The translations under genes and the position numbers were made by a program. 64,000 nt of DNA, taken from assembly GCF_038396675.1 (NCBI RefSeq), contig NC_088924.1:40038501-40102500 (forward strand), written 5' to 3'. Every line of letters begins with the position of its first letter. The stretch's first letter is position 1. Shown piece after piece: positions 1-13,539 of the stretch. Under the pieces are notes generated by a model. That model worked only from the letters and a program-made list of their open reading frames with translations. It did no database searches and was not told the DNA's origin. The stretch comes from Hydra vulgaris. Its lineage: Eukaryota; Cnidaria; Hydrozoa; Anthoathecata; Hydridae.

Positions 1-190
1 ATAAACAAATACTAACAACAACATTACATTAAAATGAAATTCAACATTATATTTAAAAAAAAAGGCCTTTCTTGCCATAAAATATTATAAAAACAAAATA
101 AAAAAACCTCAAAACAAAGTTTTTCAAAAGTGACAATTGATAAACACTTTAAAGCTGGTATGGCAGTTCTTTATATGTACAAAATTAATT

Positions 191-277
191 TGTTATAAAA
201 GTTTTGAGTTTGCCTCATTTGCCTCATCTCATTCGTTTAGTTGTTATAGAGTTTTTGAGTTTGCCTCATTAGTTTAG
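191..277. repeat. two-copy imperfect tandem duplication
   Basis: Two adjacent units (191-240 and 241-277) share TTGTTATA, a run ending GAGTTTGCCTCATT, and GTTTAG at the end. The second copy lacks about 13 bases. This is an old local duplication with no evident function. Confidence 0.7.
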
Positions 278-550
278 ATTATATTGAATAACTTAAAAAT
301 AAAAAATAAAACTTTCGTTTAATAAAGACTCCTTTCAAGCCAACAGAACTATATTTTGTTGAAAATTTATATGGGGGCTCTATAAAAATATTGTGCTTAC
401 GTATTGTCACCTTTGCCTTCTTTGAACCCCCGTCTGTTTAATTCTTTATTTTATGATCGTTGTTAAGAAATTATGATTTATATTTTATATACAAAAATGA
501 TTGTTTAGTGACAAGTTTATACTTTTTTTTTTTGTTTTACGGACAAAAAA

Positions 551-612
551 GACAGTATAAACTTGTTGGTTTTTTTCTGAAATCAGAAAAAAACCAACAA
601 GTTTATACTGTC
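551..612. repeat. 62-bp perfect palindrome
   Basis: The arms 551-580 and 583-612 are exact 30-base reverse complements separated by AA at 581-582. The single strand would form a 30-bp stem with essentially no loop. A direct partial copy of the arm (ACAAGTTTATACT) lies at about 511-523. No target duplication or coding capacity is visible. It may be a foldback MITE remnant or a template-switch product. Confidence 0.9.
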
Positions 613-905
613 TGTTTATAGTGTAAGCTTATACTGAAAACTTTTTTTTTCCTGATTAATCTTTAATTATTCTCTAAACAATTGATTGATTTTTGCATAT
701 TGAATTTGACAAAGCTTGCTTACAATTCGCTTTCAAAACTTCATAACCATTTTGGAAGTTTCAATAACAAGTTTATAAGGAGTTTAAAACCAGTTTTGGA
801 ATGGTCACTGATCCTAGTAATCCAAAGAAACAGATTCCATTTTCACCATTATTATAATAAATTACTGTAAAATTTATACAAATTTCAAATGCTCTTCTAC
901 TTACA

Positions 906-961
906 AATATGTTTTTAGGGCAACAAGTCAATAAATTTGTTTTTAGGGCAACGAGTCCATA
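906..961. repeat. 28-bp tandem duplication
   Basis: Units 906-933 and 934-961 each read AAT(A/T)TG then TTTTTAGGGCAAC(A/G)AGTC, with three or four differences between them. Confidence 0.8.
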
Positions 962-1888
962 AAATTAAATGAAATGTTTTATATGAATTTTGCGTCTTGC
1001 TATTTAATTAGAAAATCATCGTTGGATAAATTTTTAAAAACATGTCATTAAATCATGGATGGAGATTGATAAGTTAATTTTGTTCTTGTGAGTGTTTTTA
1101 TCTTTCAGTTTGTCTAGTTTCAAATTTGCACATGAAAATATTTAGAGTTAAAAATGCTCCAAATGTTTTCGCAAATTTAAAAAACTTTAACCTAATGCCA
1201 AAACGCTTTTTTTATATATTTAAACAGCACTTAATATTTTTCTAAAAAATTATTGATAATAAAATTTTCAAAAAAAAGGCCCTAATAAATTGCGGCGTAA
1301 CTTAAGATTCTATGTAGCAATATTGTTTTTACTTAATATAAATGACTTATATTTAGAATCAAAAGTATTAAATACTCTCTTATTTGCAGGTGGCTTTAAT
1401 CTATTTCTTTCTCATAAAAATATGATTTTTTTAAAATATTTAACAAAGAATTTAATAAAATAAACGCATTTCAGTTTACTTTAATGAAATTTCTCATAAA
1501 AATGTTCCCAAGTTTTCGGAGAGTAACTTGTTATTCCCATAATTCATCTCAAAATAAGCTTTTACCTAATTCCCTATCATGAACCGTTTAAAAATTATAT
1601 GTATAAAAAACAAGACTTTATTTTAAACTTTGAAGAATTTTAAGGCTGATAAAACGACGTTTACTTATCATGGACTTTGATATATTAGATTTCAAATATA
1701 TATTTTTTGAATAACTTAAAAGTTTAAAGGTAAACAATTACAACAACAACAACAGCAACAACAAGCTATTTATTTTACGTAAACCATATTTACAATAGTT
1801 TTAATAATAACAATAATAATAATAAATATTATAATGGTAGTTATAAGCATAAAATCATTTATAATAATAAGTTAATGATTTGTTTGGA

Positions 1889-1930
1889 TGGTGTCACTCA
1901 AACGGAAATCTGATCAAAGGAGTGACACCA
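1889..1930. other. hairpin, 10-bp stem
   Basis: TGGTGTCACT at 1889-1898 pairs perfectly with AGTGACACCA at 1921-1930 across a 22-nt loop. The GC content is locally above background. The role is unknown; it could be the core of a decayed MITE. Confidence 0.6.
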
Positions 1931-3228
1931 ATTTTTAAATATTATATAAATAATAATAAGACATACATTGAAAAACAATGACCGTAAACACATAGATTAA
2001 AGCACATAGAACATATATTAAAAATAAACATGTAGAAATCATAATTTGCAGGTTATAATAATAAAAATAATTAAAAAAATAAGCAAATAAAAAGTACTGA
2101 TGATAATTGTAATAACAACGAAAGGAAAATTAAAAGAATATTTTAATAGTTAAAGATATTAATGTTTAAAAGTTAGATTGACTTAGTTAATATAATTATT
2201 TTGTTCTATTATAACTTTTTTATTGAAATTTTAACAAATAGCAAATAAATTAATACAAAAAAACAACTGATATGTTCATATTATTACAACCAGTGATTAA
2301 AGCGAGGCGGGATACAACAGGATGTCATTGCGCCACCTTTTTATAAAGTATTAAAACGTTTCACGTATTTTTATATCTCTCTTAATATAGCATTGATTAA
2401 ATAGAATGGTATTTTAAAATTACTGAAACCCAACCTGTTACTTTTTTTCCCCTCGTCGAGTACTGATTAAACATTACTTTGAAGCATTTTCCGTTCTCTA
2501 GACAATTTCAACAATACAAAGACTTTTAGAAAATACACTAAATCTTTGCAAACATAAACTGGGTTTATTAAAAACTATTGTCGCCAGAACCAAATAAAAA
2601 CATAATATAAACCTTTTAATATATTATATTTGATAATCGCTGTATTCCAACTTCACTACTTTTTTAAAATTTCCTAACAAGTAGATTATAATAAGTATTA
2701 AAAAAAAGTATTAAAACTTTTATTTTTAGACTATATAATTACATAACTTAATTATTCAAGTCAATTATTTGGTTCCTTTTAACATGCCAAACCCATAAAA
2801 AAATACACATATTAGATAAAAAAAAAGAAATGATTTTTAAACATATGCAAACATTTTATATTGTAGATGAGGGTTTAATAAGAATGCTCTAATGATATAT
2901 TTTTCTACGTGACCAATTATAAGCCAAACTATAAAATTAGTTTTATAGGTAAAATATTGTTTAAACAGTGAACTAATTTTAGTATTTAAAAGTGTATTAC
3001 TTTAAACAGTCTGTTAATGTAAAAACTGTATTTAATTTTCAAAAGCAGAACATGCAGAAAATCACTCAACTTAAATATCATTTAGTAGCTTTTTATTTAT
3101 GATCCGCATGTTTCCGGATGATTTGTATGTTAATCATTATAGAAAACCTGCATGCTAGTTCCATTCAAGATACTATTTCAAAATTTGACCCACTGCAAGT
3201 CAAACAAACAAACAAAAAAACGCTTACA

Positions 3229-3499
3229 CAGAAAAAAAAGTTCTATAGAATTTCTATAAACTTTTGAAACATACAGCCTATAAAAATTCTATAGAATTTG
3301 TATAGAATTACTATACAATGTCTATTAATTTTTATAGAAATTGCTGTAAAACTTATTTTTCTATAGAAAAAAAAAGTAGAAAAACTTTAATTGAAATTTA
3401 TATCGTAAACTAACAGAGATTCTATAGAAATTCTATAGAATTATTATAGACCATTTGTTTCAAAAGTTTATATAAATTCTATAGAACTTTTTTTCCTGA
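3229..3499. mobile_element. MITE with ~45-bp terminal inverted repeats
   Basis: The left end reads CAGAAAAAAAAGTTCTATAG and continues through AATTTCTATAAACTTTTGAAAC. The right end is its reverse complement, ending CTATAGAACTTTTTTTCCTG, with only a few mismatches. The interior (about 180 bp) is filled with degenerate CTATAGAATT motifs in both orientations. There is no coding capacity. I could not settle a target-site duplication, so the superfamily is open. Confidence 0.7.
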
Positions 3500-4547
3500 G
3501 CAGTGCAGACTACCGTTATTTATACTGTACCGCCTTCTCGTATTAATGATTTGCCAGCAACGACAAGAACTAATCTGTCAAACCAATGTCGCCAAGAACG
3601 ACAAGACAGTAATCGTGCATTGGGCTGACGATAAAAGTAGCATTGTTTCAGTATTAATACCTTTATTTTGCTGGTATTGGCATCCCTCAAATGATAAAAC
3701 CTGCTTTAGTCTATGGGAAAACTTGCGGGTAATCCGCCAAAGGTCCGCGTTAAAAGTTGTATTAGCAACCCAACTGCTGTGGTGTTATATAAAAGACGTA
3801 TTTAAAGTTATTTTACAGTCTTCTTTTATAAATTATGCAAAGAGGTAACAGGTTTTGCGTCATGAAATTGTCATGAAACAATAAAATACTTAAAAAAAAC
3901 TAGAAAGCTGGAAATAAAAACCAAAAGTTGCTATGATTTAAAGAACACTTGACAAACAGGAAGAAAAATTTTTACTTTTATAAATTGCAATAAATATTTT
4001 ACAATTCGTAAATGTAGTAAAAAAAAAAAAATACTTTTTAAAAAAGTAAAAACCATTTATTTTTACATTATTTAACAATTTCGTTTTTTAACTTTAAATA
4101 TTTTGAATGATAAATACTTTTTATAATTTCATTCTTTTTTATTCCAAACAAACATGTGATTTTTATTATATTTTTAATTCATTTTAATTTATTATAATTT
4201 ATTTTTGCAATATCTGCAAACTGTAACGTAAGCACTTCGTTTTTTTAAATACAAAAAACTTTAATATATTTTACATAAAACAAAAAATCATGTGATCTAT
4301 TTTACATTATTTAAAACTCTGCTAAAATGTTTGTTTCAATGTTTACCATAAAATACCAATATGACTTTAACTGATAGTTTCTGATTAGATTACCTGTGTC
4401 AATACCAAATGATAATGATAAATGTTTTGTAATTTTAAAATATTTTAGAAGTTTTTTGAAAACTGTGTTCTAGCATTGTCTTATTTTTATAAGTTCGATC
4501 AGTGGTTCAGCACGCTGCAACCTTTACTGTAGTGAAGCAAACTGCTT

Positions 4548-4605
4548 CCCATACAGTGGTAAAGTTATCCCACAGTAAATACCCATACAGCGGTAAAGCT
4601 ACCCC
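4548..4605. repeat. short duplicated CCCATACAG(T/C)GGTAAAG motif
   Basis: The 24-base units at 4548-4571 and 4582-4605 differ at about three positions and are separated by 10 bases. Related CAGTGGTAAAG/CAGTAA fragments lie on both sides. No function can be assigned. Confidence 0.6.
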
Positions 4606-5918
4606 AAGTTGCTACCTCACAGTAATTAAACAAACCGCTACAGATGTTCGTCTTTAACTATAAAATTTTTTTTCAGTCATTTTTTAAGCGAAAACGTTTT
4701 TTGCAAAAACTAGATAAAATAACAACAAATACGAATCTAATATAAAGATGAACTTTTAAGCAAATATTTGCATGAATAAAATATTAATCAATAAAAAACG
4801 GTTGCTTCTAAATTTAAGAAAGAAGCGTGGATTATAGATTTTGAGAAAGTTCTCTCAGACTATTATTTTTCCTTAATATTTTCCAAAGTTATATAATTTT
4901 TGTAAAGTTATTTCGACTATAATCTTGTGATTTCTTTGCTTTTACTAATATACACCAATGGCGTAGATAAAATTTTTTGATGTTTCAGATATGACACTTT
5001 AAGGCACTATGTTCAAATTCCAAACTCACGTATGTTTATAGTTAAGTCAAATGAGGTTTTGCGAAAAAAATCGATCGAGTAAAAAAGTGAGGGATATTTA
5101 TTAAATTTAATTTTATCGACAAGTTTTAATTTTCGTTAAATAATTTTTTAAGGTCTAAAAGTTATGACTCTATCAATTTTTCACCTTCACTAAAATGAGG
5201 AGATCGTAAATTTTACGTGGTCATAACTTTTGAATTTTAAAATATTAATGAATGAAGTTTGAAAACCTGTTAATGAAATAAGTATAGAATTGTAAAAAAA
5301 AAAACTTTTCAACTTATTGTTCTCACATTCAGAGTGGGGAGGGTGTAGACTTTGAAGTCTGCGAAAATAACAAGATGTTGAAAAAATAATATTTTTAATC
5401 AAAACAAAAGTATTTCTATTTGTTGAAATAAATCAAATGGGTGGAAAACTTAAATTTAATTTTTTAGTTTATTCTACTTTAATGAAAAAATCATGTGATT
5501 TATTTTACATTATCTAAAATTATTTAAAAAGTCTGCTAAAATATTGAATATTTATTTGAATATTTACTGAATATTTATTTATTACTTTTTTCCTACGAAT
5601 TTGTTATTTCACTAATTATTTAAAAATTTTTTTTTTACTAATTATATCATTATTTTAAATGAAATTTAATATACATTATTTGCCATTTTTAAAAATGGCT
5701 CAATAACATAAAAGTGTTTCAAATTTTTAATATTTTTATGGCCTTAATTTTTAAGATTATAAAAATATTAAAAGTATGAAATTTTAACTTAATTTTTTTT
5801 TTCTTTATTTATTCCCTTGTAACTTTTTGTTTAATCTTTTCAAAAAGAAAGTCTTATTTTAAGTATATTGGTAACAATTATATACGACTTACGTAATTAT
5901 TAATCTTTTACGGAATCA

Positions 5919-5945
5919 ATTCTCGGGGTTTGGAGACCCGAGAAT
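5919..5945. other. GC-rich hairpin
   Basis: ATTCTCGGG (5919-5927) pairs perfectly with CCCGAGAAT (5937-5945) over a 9-nt loop. The nearby GTCTTCTTCTTGCCCC (about 5948) is matched in inverted orientation by GGGTCAAGAAGAAGAC (about 6323), hinting at a decayed inverted-repeat element spanning about 5905-6365. Confidence 0.5.
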
Positions 5946-6690
5946 CGTGTCTTCTTCTTGCCCCAGCCATCTGTATTTATTTTGAAATATTAATTGTGTT
6001 TATATATTTATACGGTAAAACATGAAAGCAAAAAAAAAAAAAAATCTGAATTACCAAGCTCAAATCAAAGAAATTTTTTAAAAAAATACTCTTTTATTTG
6101 AAACCTTGAAAATGTATAAGCTTGGAGTTTGCAATGCCAGAGACCGTCATATATGAAGCATCAAAAAATCTATGCAACTGGTTTATTATTTTGTGTGTGT
6201 TCTACATAAAATAAAATATTGTGTATTTTATTTTTTTATTTAATTATTTATATTTTTAGCAATGTAAATATGTACATTCCGTAACAAATCAACATTATAT
6301 AATAATAGCAGGGTCAAGAAGAAGGGTCAAGAAGAAGACTTGATATGGCTTATCGCCATGCCCCTAGATAAATTCCATAAATATTAGAAATAATAAATTT
6401 TATTCACTATATAAAATAAATAAAGAAGGCAAAAATATAGAGTTTAAAATGTGAGATTAAAATAAACATTAAAATAATTTTCATTTATGATTGAGAAATC
6501 ATAAAATAAAACAAAAAAATTACCCTAACCCCCTTCCCCCTCCCCCTCCCAAAAAAAACAAAAAAGCAAAGAAAACAAACAAACAAACAAACAAACAAAA
6601 ACTTAAATATTGTAAAAAAGTAACTATTGACTTAAACCTTACCTTATAAAACAGAATATACATTAATGCATATCAATGTATATTCAGTCG

Positions 6691-6728
6691 TATATGAAAA
6701 GTGTATCAATTGATATACTTTTCATATA
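6691..6728. repeat. 38-bp palindrome
   Basis: TATATGAAAAGTGTATCAAT is followed by its reverse complement with one mismatch and no spacer. Further copies of TTTTCATATATGA lie just downstream (about 6750-6762). It is AT-rich, and no other evidence of mobility is visible. Confidence 0.7.
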
Positions 6729-7560
6729 TGATATTATACATTGGTATATTTTTCATATATGACTAATTAATCCTTAGCTTATTTCACAAAATGATAGAAA
6801 TAGATTTGCAGTATACTCAGTAATCTCAATAGTGCTTTTTTTTGCATTATTGGTAATTTGACCGAGCAATTAGCGTATTAGCGTAATTAAGATGACAATT
6901 AATAAAGGACGAAACCTTTTTTTAAAATCTGATCTATCGAGCAAAACTTTTTTACAAAGGTTTTGCCCGATAAATTAGGCTAATGCTCTTCGAGGTTTTA
7001 CCTTCTACTTAGGGGAGAGTTGGGTTATGACGAACGCGGGGTAACTCCGAACAAAGTTGTGTCAGCATGATAGAAAAGGGTAGTTGACAATCTATTTTTT
7101 CCTGGAGAGAGTGGGTTTCATGCTCAGTTCCAGACGTGTAGTAGTGTAGTGTAGTTGCGCAGGTTATTCACGATAGAACGATTTTAGGTTTTTCTCTTAA
7201 CTTCATATAATTTTTGCTTGCGAAACATTTATGTATCAGCTATACTACGTTTATAAAACCACTAATTTTTTATGTTGTTGCAAAGTATGATAACCGTGGA
7301 GTTATTAGCACGTATTGTATATATCGTATGTTAGTACTACCTCAATAGAAAAATTGTATTTCATTTGTTTGGGTCGCGGGGAAATAAAGACCGATCTTGG
7401 CGGGGTAATCACGAAAGTTTAATGTTATCCCAAAGTATTCTATCTGATAACACGCTGACATTTTCTAAATAAAGATATTATATATTATTTATCTAGTTTT
7501 TATTGTAAAATATCAACGTGAAAAGTTAGATTTTGAACCAAGTTAAACATTTACAGTATA

Positions 7561-9312
<1,752 letters not shown>

Positions 9313-9433
9313 ATATATTAGGGTTATAACTTTAAAAAAAAAAAATTTCTTTATCATAAATCGATGAACTTAAGTTAGATAATATTGAAAACATGTTCAA
9401 TTCCTTTAGGTTGTAAAAAAAGGTTACCCCGCA

Positions 9434-10545
9434 ATTAAAACGAATCGTCATTTATTTAATCTTGTTATTGCACAAAATTGTAATGGGAAAACTGAAATAA
9501 AGTATAGGCTGGAGGAATTGAAAAAGGCCATAAAAGACGTGAAAAATAAAACTTTTTTATTATGTAAAGCGTCTTTAGCTTTTTCGGCGCCTAAAACCAC
9601 CTTATTTGAATATTGCAAGAAAGAATTCATAACACAACCGAAATACGGAAGAAAATGTACTTTCTGAGATGCACAAGAAAAAGAGTTAACAGAATATATT
9701 GTCAAATGCAGCCAGTTATTTTATGGGTTAACAATTGAAATGATGCAAAAAATTGCTTCTAAATTTACTTAACAAAATAAGCTGAACCATAATATTAACA
9801 GGACAACCTAATTGGCAGGTAAAGATTATTCTTTCATAAAAAGACATTTAAATATTTCAATGAGAAAACCTAAGCCCTCTTCGTTAAACAGAATAAATGG
9901 ATTTAATGAAACAGAAGTTAAACTGTTTTTTGAGTATCTGAAAACTTTACAAAAACCTTATCGCTTTGACCCTAATCGTATGTATAATGTTGATGAGACG
10001 GGTATTTCTAATGTTCAACAAAAATTCAAAACTTAGCCCCTAAGTGCCAGAAACAGATTGAAATAACAACCATTGGGGAAAAGGTTCAACAACTACAATT
10101 GTTTGTGCATTCAGTGCTTCGGGAAAGCATATTCCTCCATTTTTTGTATTTAAAAGAATATTCAGTTGTTGCGGGGAGACAATGCCGATATGCTTGCCAC
10201 GATCAGTACTCAGGTTGAATCAATAAAATTTTTTTGTGGACTAGTTTAATCACTTTATCTCATTTACTAAACCAAACGAACATGAACCTTTATTATTAAT
10301 CCTAGATAATCATGAGAGCCATATCAGCCTCGATTGCTATTTACTCTGTCGTGGAAATTGAATTGTATTGTCATCCCTTCCAACACACATTTCCCATCGA
10401 ATGCAACCGTTAGATTTAACATACTTTGGTCCGCTCAAATCCGCATACAACAAAAAAATGTGGTATTCTTATGGCAGCAAACGTAGGGCTAGAATTACTC
10501 AATTTGAAGTTGATTAACTATTTACAAAAGCTTTTAATCGTCTCA
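9434..10545 (+). pseudogene. pogo/Tigger-like transposase relic
   Basis: A transposase of the pogo/CENP-B (DDE_1) type, read across several frameshifts. At 9495-9660 is a psq-type helix-turn-helix: RLEELKKAIKDVKNKT, ASLAFSAPKTTLFEYCKKEF. At 9812-10033 is the pre-catalytic region (GKDYSFIKRH, SLNRINGF) and the first catalytic motif, YNVDETGISNVQ. At about 10300 the second Asp lies in LDNHESHIS, followed by HISHRMQPLDLTYFGPLKSAY, highly typical of Tigger proteins. The third acidic region was not identifiable. There are at least four frame changes and several stops, so it is not functional. Neighbours: a Tc1 insertion upstream and the truncated LINE directly downstream. Confidence 0.8.
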
Positions 10546-10557
10546 GTAATATTAAAA

Positions 10558-12669
10558 AAGCAGCCAATGGTTATTTATCAAACAAAATAAATATATACAG
10601 AGGAGTTAGACAAGGATGTCCGCTTTCCATGATACTATATATAATTCAAGCAGAGGTTTTTGCATGATTTATTAGGAGAAATCCAGAAATTAAAGGAATC
10701 ACAATCGACAATAAAGAAACTAAACTGCAACAGTATGCGGATGACACTGTCTTTTTCCTATCGACTGACAACTCAATAATAGCTTTAGGCAACACTCTAA
10801 ACATATACAAACGAGGTACAGGAACAAAGTTGAACATTTCCAAATGCCAAGGTCTGTGGCTTGAACGAAACAGATCTATAATAAAAGACAGTTTTCTAAA
10901 TTTTGTATGGCATGATACTACTCTTAAGAGTCTAGGTGCTAATTTCTCTAATTTTAATCAATATATCAACCGACAATGGAACGAAAGCATAGAAAAATTG
11001 AACAAAAAGATAGAAAAGTGGGAAAGATTTAAATTATCGATTAAAGGAAAAGCTCTAATAATCAACCAAACACTACTAAGTGGCCTATGGCATCTTGCTT
11101 TCACCCTACCTATACCATGTGACAAAAACATAAAACTAATAGAACGAAAAATTGACAACTTCCTTTGGAATAATAGCTCCATAAAAACACCTAAACAAAT
11201 TTCCAAACTCCCTATCAATAAAGGCGGTTTAAACATTATCGACGTGAAAAAAAAACTGCAATCAATTCAACTAAGTTGGATTTCCAAATATTTTGATGAG
11301 AATAAACAGGGAGCATGGAAAGATTCAGCCCTTCATATTTTTAATAATTACCGACATGCAAATCAAGGAAATCCTATATTTCTCACCACGCATTCTTCCA
11401 AATCATTAAAAACTCTACCCCCCTACTACCGTCAAACAATAAAAACGTGGAGTCATCTCTATAGAAAATTCAACAACCACAAAAATCTTACCATCGAGGA
11501 AGTACTAAACCAACCAATATTCTACAATCCATATATAAGACACGCGTAAAATCCTTAAACCATCTCCAGAATCCACAAGCAACAGCATAATCAAGATAAT
11601 CAAGATAGGCGACATTTCAAAAGTATTTGCTAGCGGCTTTCTAGAGAGTCAACTCATCGGTATAAAGCAACACCTTCTAATAAAAATAATAAATTCACTA
11701 CCGCCGAAATGGTAACACCTCATAAATTCTCAAAGCCAAAGTTACGACCACAACAAAGCATTAACATCTATTTATCTAAAAAACCCACTCTCTCTCAAAT
11801 TTATAAATCTCAAACCAAAAAATGTATACACTATCTCCAAAAATGATGCAGAAATAAACCTAACAGGAAAATTTTACAGATGGACAGACTACTATAAATA
11901 TAGCATGAGAAACGTAACAACAAAAGACTGGTCCCAATTATTTAACTACATCCACAAAAGTAACATCAACAATAAAGCAGACGAAATTAAATACAAACTA
12001 ATACACTTTGCAATTCCAACCAATTCGATTTAAAAAAAAAGAGGCTTTGTAACAGACGATCTCTGCTCTCAATGTATGAAAAATACGGAAAACCTTCCCC
12101 ATATGATGTTTAGATGTGAAAAAGCACAACCACTCATAAAATACACACTCGCTCTTATTCATAAAATCTATCCACATCATCCACCTCTTAAAAATACATT
12201 CAAAACTTTACTTTTTCCTTTAACACCTGTAAATAGTTTTTATATTGGAATTTTACTTCTTAACGAACTTTTATATAAATTATATTGTAATAAAATTAGG
12301 TCGTTCCATGAAAAGTCGATGTTTGCTAGAGTGAGTTTGTTAGAGGAATTCCAAAACAAAATCAAAAAGATTTTGTATGAGGATTTCGAAATTTCAAAAA
12401 TATCAAACAGTAAAGAGTTTTTTCTTTTACAATGTGAAAAAATCTGGAGCGAAGATAACAAAATTAAAATAGATATAAACAAAAAAAAAAAATCTGGGCA
12501 TTTTAAACTAAAATGCCCAGATTATTTTTGGAACTTTTTCGATTATTTTCAAATCTTGCTTTTCATGTTTTTCTTGTTTGTTTTTTTGTTTTGTTTTTTG
12601 ATTTTATTTCATTGTCGCTTCTTCAATTTTGTGTATGTGAGGTCTTCATTTTTTTATATTAAGTATTAA
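10558..12669 (+). pseudogene. LINE ORF2 C-terminal half (RT thumb and tail)
   Basis: The reading starts at RT motif B-like IYRGVRQGCPLSMILY, passes a stop in AEVFA*FIRR, and reaches the catalytic YADDTVFFLS box (about 10737). The 239-codon open frame at 10830-11549 carries the usual post-RT region (LGANFSNFN, KLSIKGKALIINQTLLSGLW, IDNFLWNN, LPINKGGLNIIDV), characteristic of the L1/Tx1 group. After a frameshifted stretch (about 11550-12075), a second frame at 12076-12669 contains the C-terminal piece NLPHMMFRCEKAQPLI, the HMFxC part of the LINE zinc-knuckle-like tail. No endonuclease domain is present. It is non-functional because of truncation, stops and frameshifts. Close relatives in the window are 33242-36245 and 37190-39600. 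Confidence 0.85.
12491..12523. other. perfect 15-bp hairpin in LINE 3' UTR
   Basis: AATCTGGGCATTTTA pairs with TAAAATGCCCAGATT around an AAC loop. The equivalent place in copy B (about 12968-13008) holds a different but also perfect 16-bp stem: TTTTAAACTAAAATGC and its complement, with an 8-nt loop. A conserved 3' stem-loop is a plausible binding site for the element's own RT, but this is inference. Confidence 0.7.
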
Positions 12670-13234
12670 ACTCTTGTGAGTTTTATATGTGACTTAGTAA
12701 TGGAACAGTGGACCATCTTGTAATTAATACCATTGTATTCATTATTAATATCTCTACAAGGCAGACGCCGGAGGAGAGAAATAAACAACAATATGATTCT
12801 CTTATTTCTCCAAAACAAAATCAAAATTCCAAAATAAAATTAAAAAGATTTTGTATGAGGAATTCGAAATTTCAAAAATATCAAACAGTAAAGAGTTTTT
12901 TCTTTTACAATGTGAAAAAATCTAGAGCGAAGATAACAAAATTAAAATAGATATAAACAACAATCTTTTTTTAAACTAAAATGCTCATCTGGGCATTTTA
13001 GTTTAAAATAATCTGGATTATTTTTGGAACTTTTTCGATTATTTTCGAATCTTGATTTTCTTGTTTTTCTTGTTTTGTTTTTAGTTTTTAGTGCAGCTGG
13101 CTATCATAAAAACATTTCACTTCTGGACACCTGCGTGTAACTTTGCATAGTGATAGTGGACGGTATGAGCAACAAAAAAATAGCGAGACACAAACTTGTT
13201 ATGCATCTGGAATCGTTTTACAGATGAATTATTC

Positions 13235-13470
13235 AAAATGGCCAATGGCGGCCATTTTGAATGTATTTAAATGGTCATAACTGTAGAACTAGTAGTGATA
13301 TCCACTTCAAATAAACATCGATTTGTTCTAAGAGAAAAGTTACATAAAACTGACTGAAATCAATGTTTTGAAATTTCAAGATGGCTGCCATCGGCCATCT
13401 TGAAAGTTTTTAAATGGTCATAACTTTAGAACTAGTAGTGACATCCACTTAAAATAAACGCCGTCTTGTT
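13235..13470. repeat. subterminal two-copy repeat of the Academ-like element
   Basis: Two units (about 13235-13327 and 13378-13470) each have a GGCCATTTT/GGCCATCTT-type palindrome (AAAATGGCCAATGGCGGCCATTTT-like; second copy AAGATGGCTGCCATCGGCCATCTT-like) followed by AAATGGTCATAACT(G/T)TAGAACT and AGTAGTGA(T/C)ATCCACTT. The position, between the left TIR and the stop of the last frame, suggests transposase-binding sites. This is an inference. Confidence 0.7.
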
Positions 13471-13539
13471 CGATGATGTAACAAGAAACTCATATTTACA
13501 TACATTTACGTATTTACATAATTACAATACACTTTTGGA

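Larger units (their letters stand above)
1..3228. other. AT-rich gene-free stretch
   Basis: No coding region is recognisable on either strand. The longest open frame (682-870) is 62 codons, resembles nothing known to me and has AT-driven composition. The stretch holds short direct duplications, one long perfect palindrome and one hairpin (listed separately), plus simple (CAA)n and (AAT)n tracts near 1740-1830. No promoter or splice pattern could be supported. Confidence 0.7.
3500..7011. other. gene-free stretch with scattered short repeats
   Basis: The 100-codon frame at 3546-3848 is the only locally GC-richer piece. Its translation matches no family I know and the opposite strand is also open over part of it, so I do not call it a gene. 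A segment at about 4970-5440 resembles the inner inverted segment of the Harbinger-like element at 39759-41239: both share TTTTTTGATGTT, CATATTTGGCAT-like and GGTCATAACTTTT motifs. Polypurine/C-rich low complexity lies at 6520-6600 (CCCCCTCCCCCTCCC, then AAAC repeats). Confidence 0.55.
10556..12803 (+). mobile_element. Tx1/L1-like non-LTR retrotransposon, 5'-truncated (copy A)
   Basis: The element enters in the middle of the RT domain and runs through a conserved 3' UTR. The last about 165 bases (12638-12803, starting GTGAGGTCTTCATTTTTT and ending AATATGATTCTCTTATTTC) recur almost identically at 19399-19575. The segment 12347-12600 recurs at 12826-13085. These two repeats define a second copy (B) lying immediately 3' of this one. 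5' truncation at 10556 is typical of LINE integration. Confidence 0.85.

Noticed and set aside
3546..3848. 100-codon open frame as a small gene
   Set aside because: No recognisable domain, the opposite strand is also open over part of it, and no splice or promoter context could be shown.
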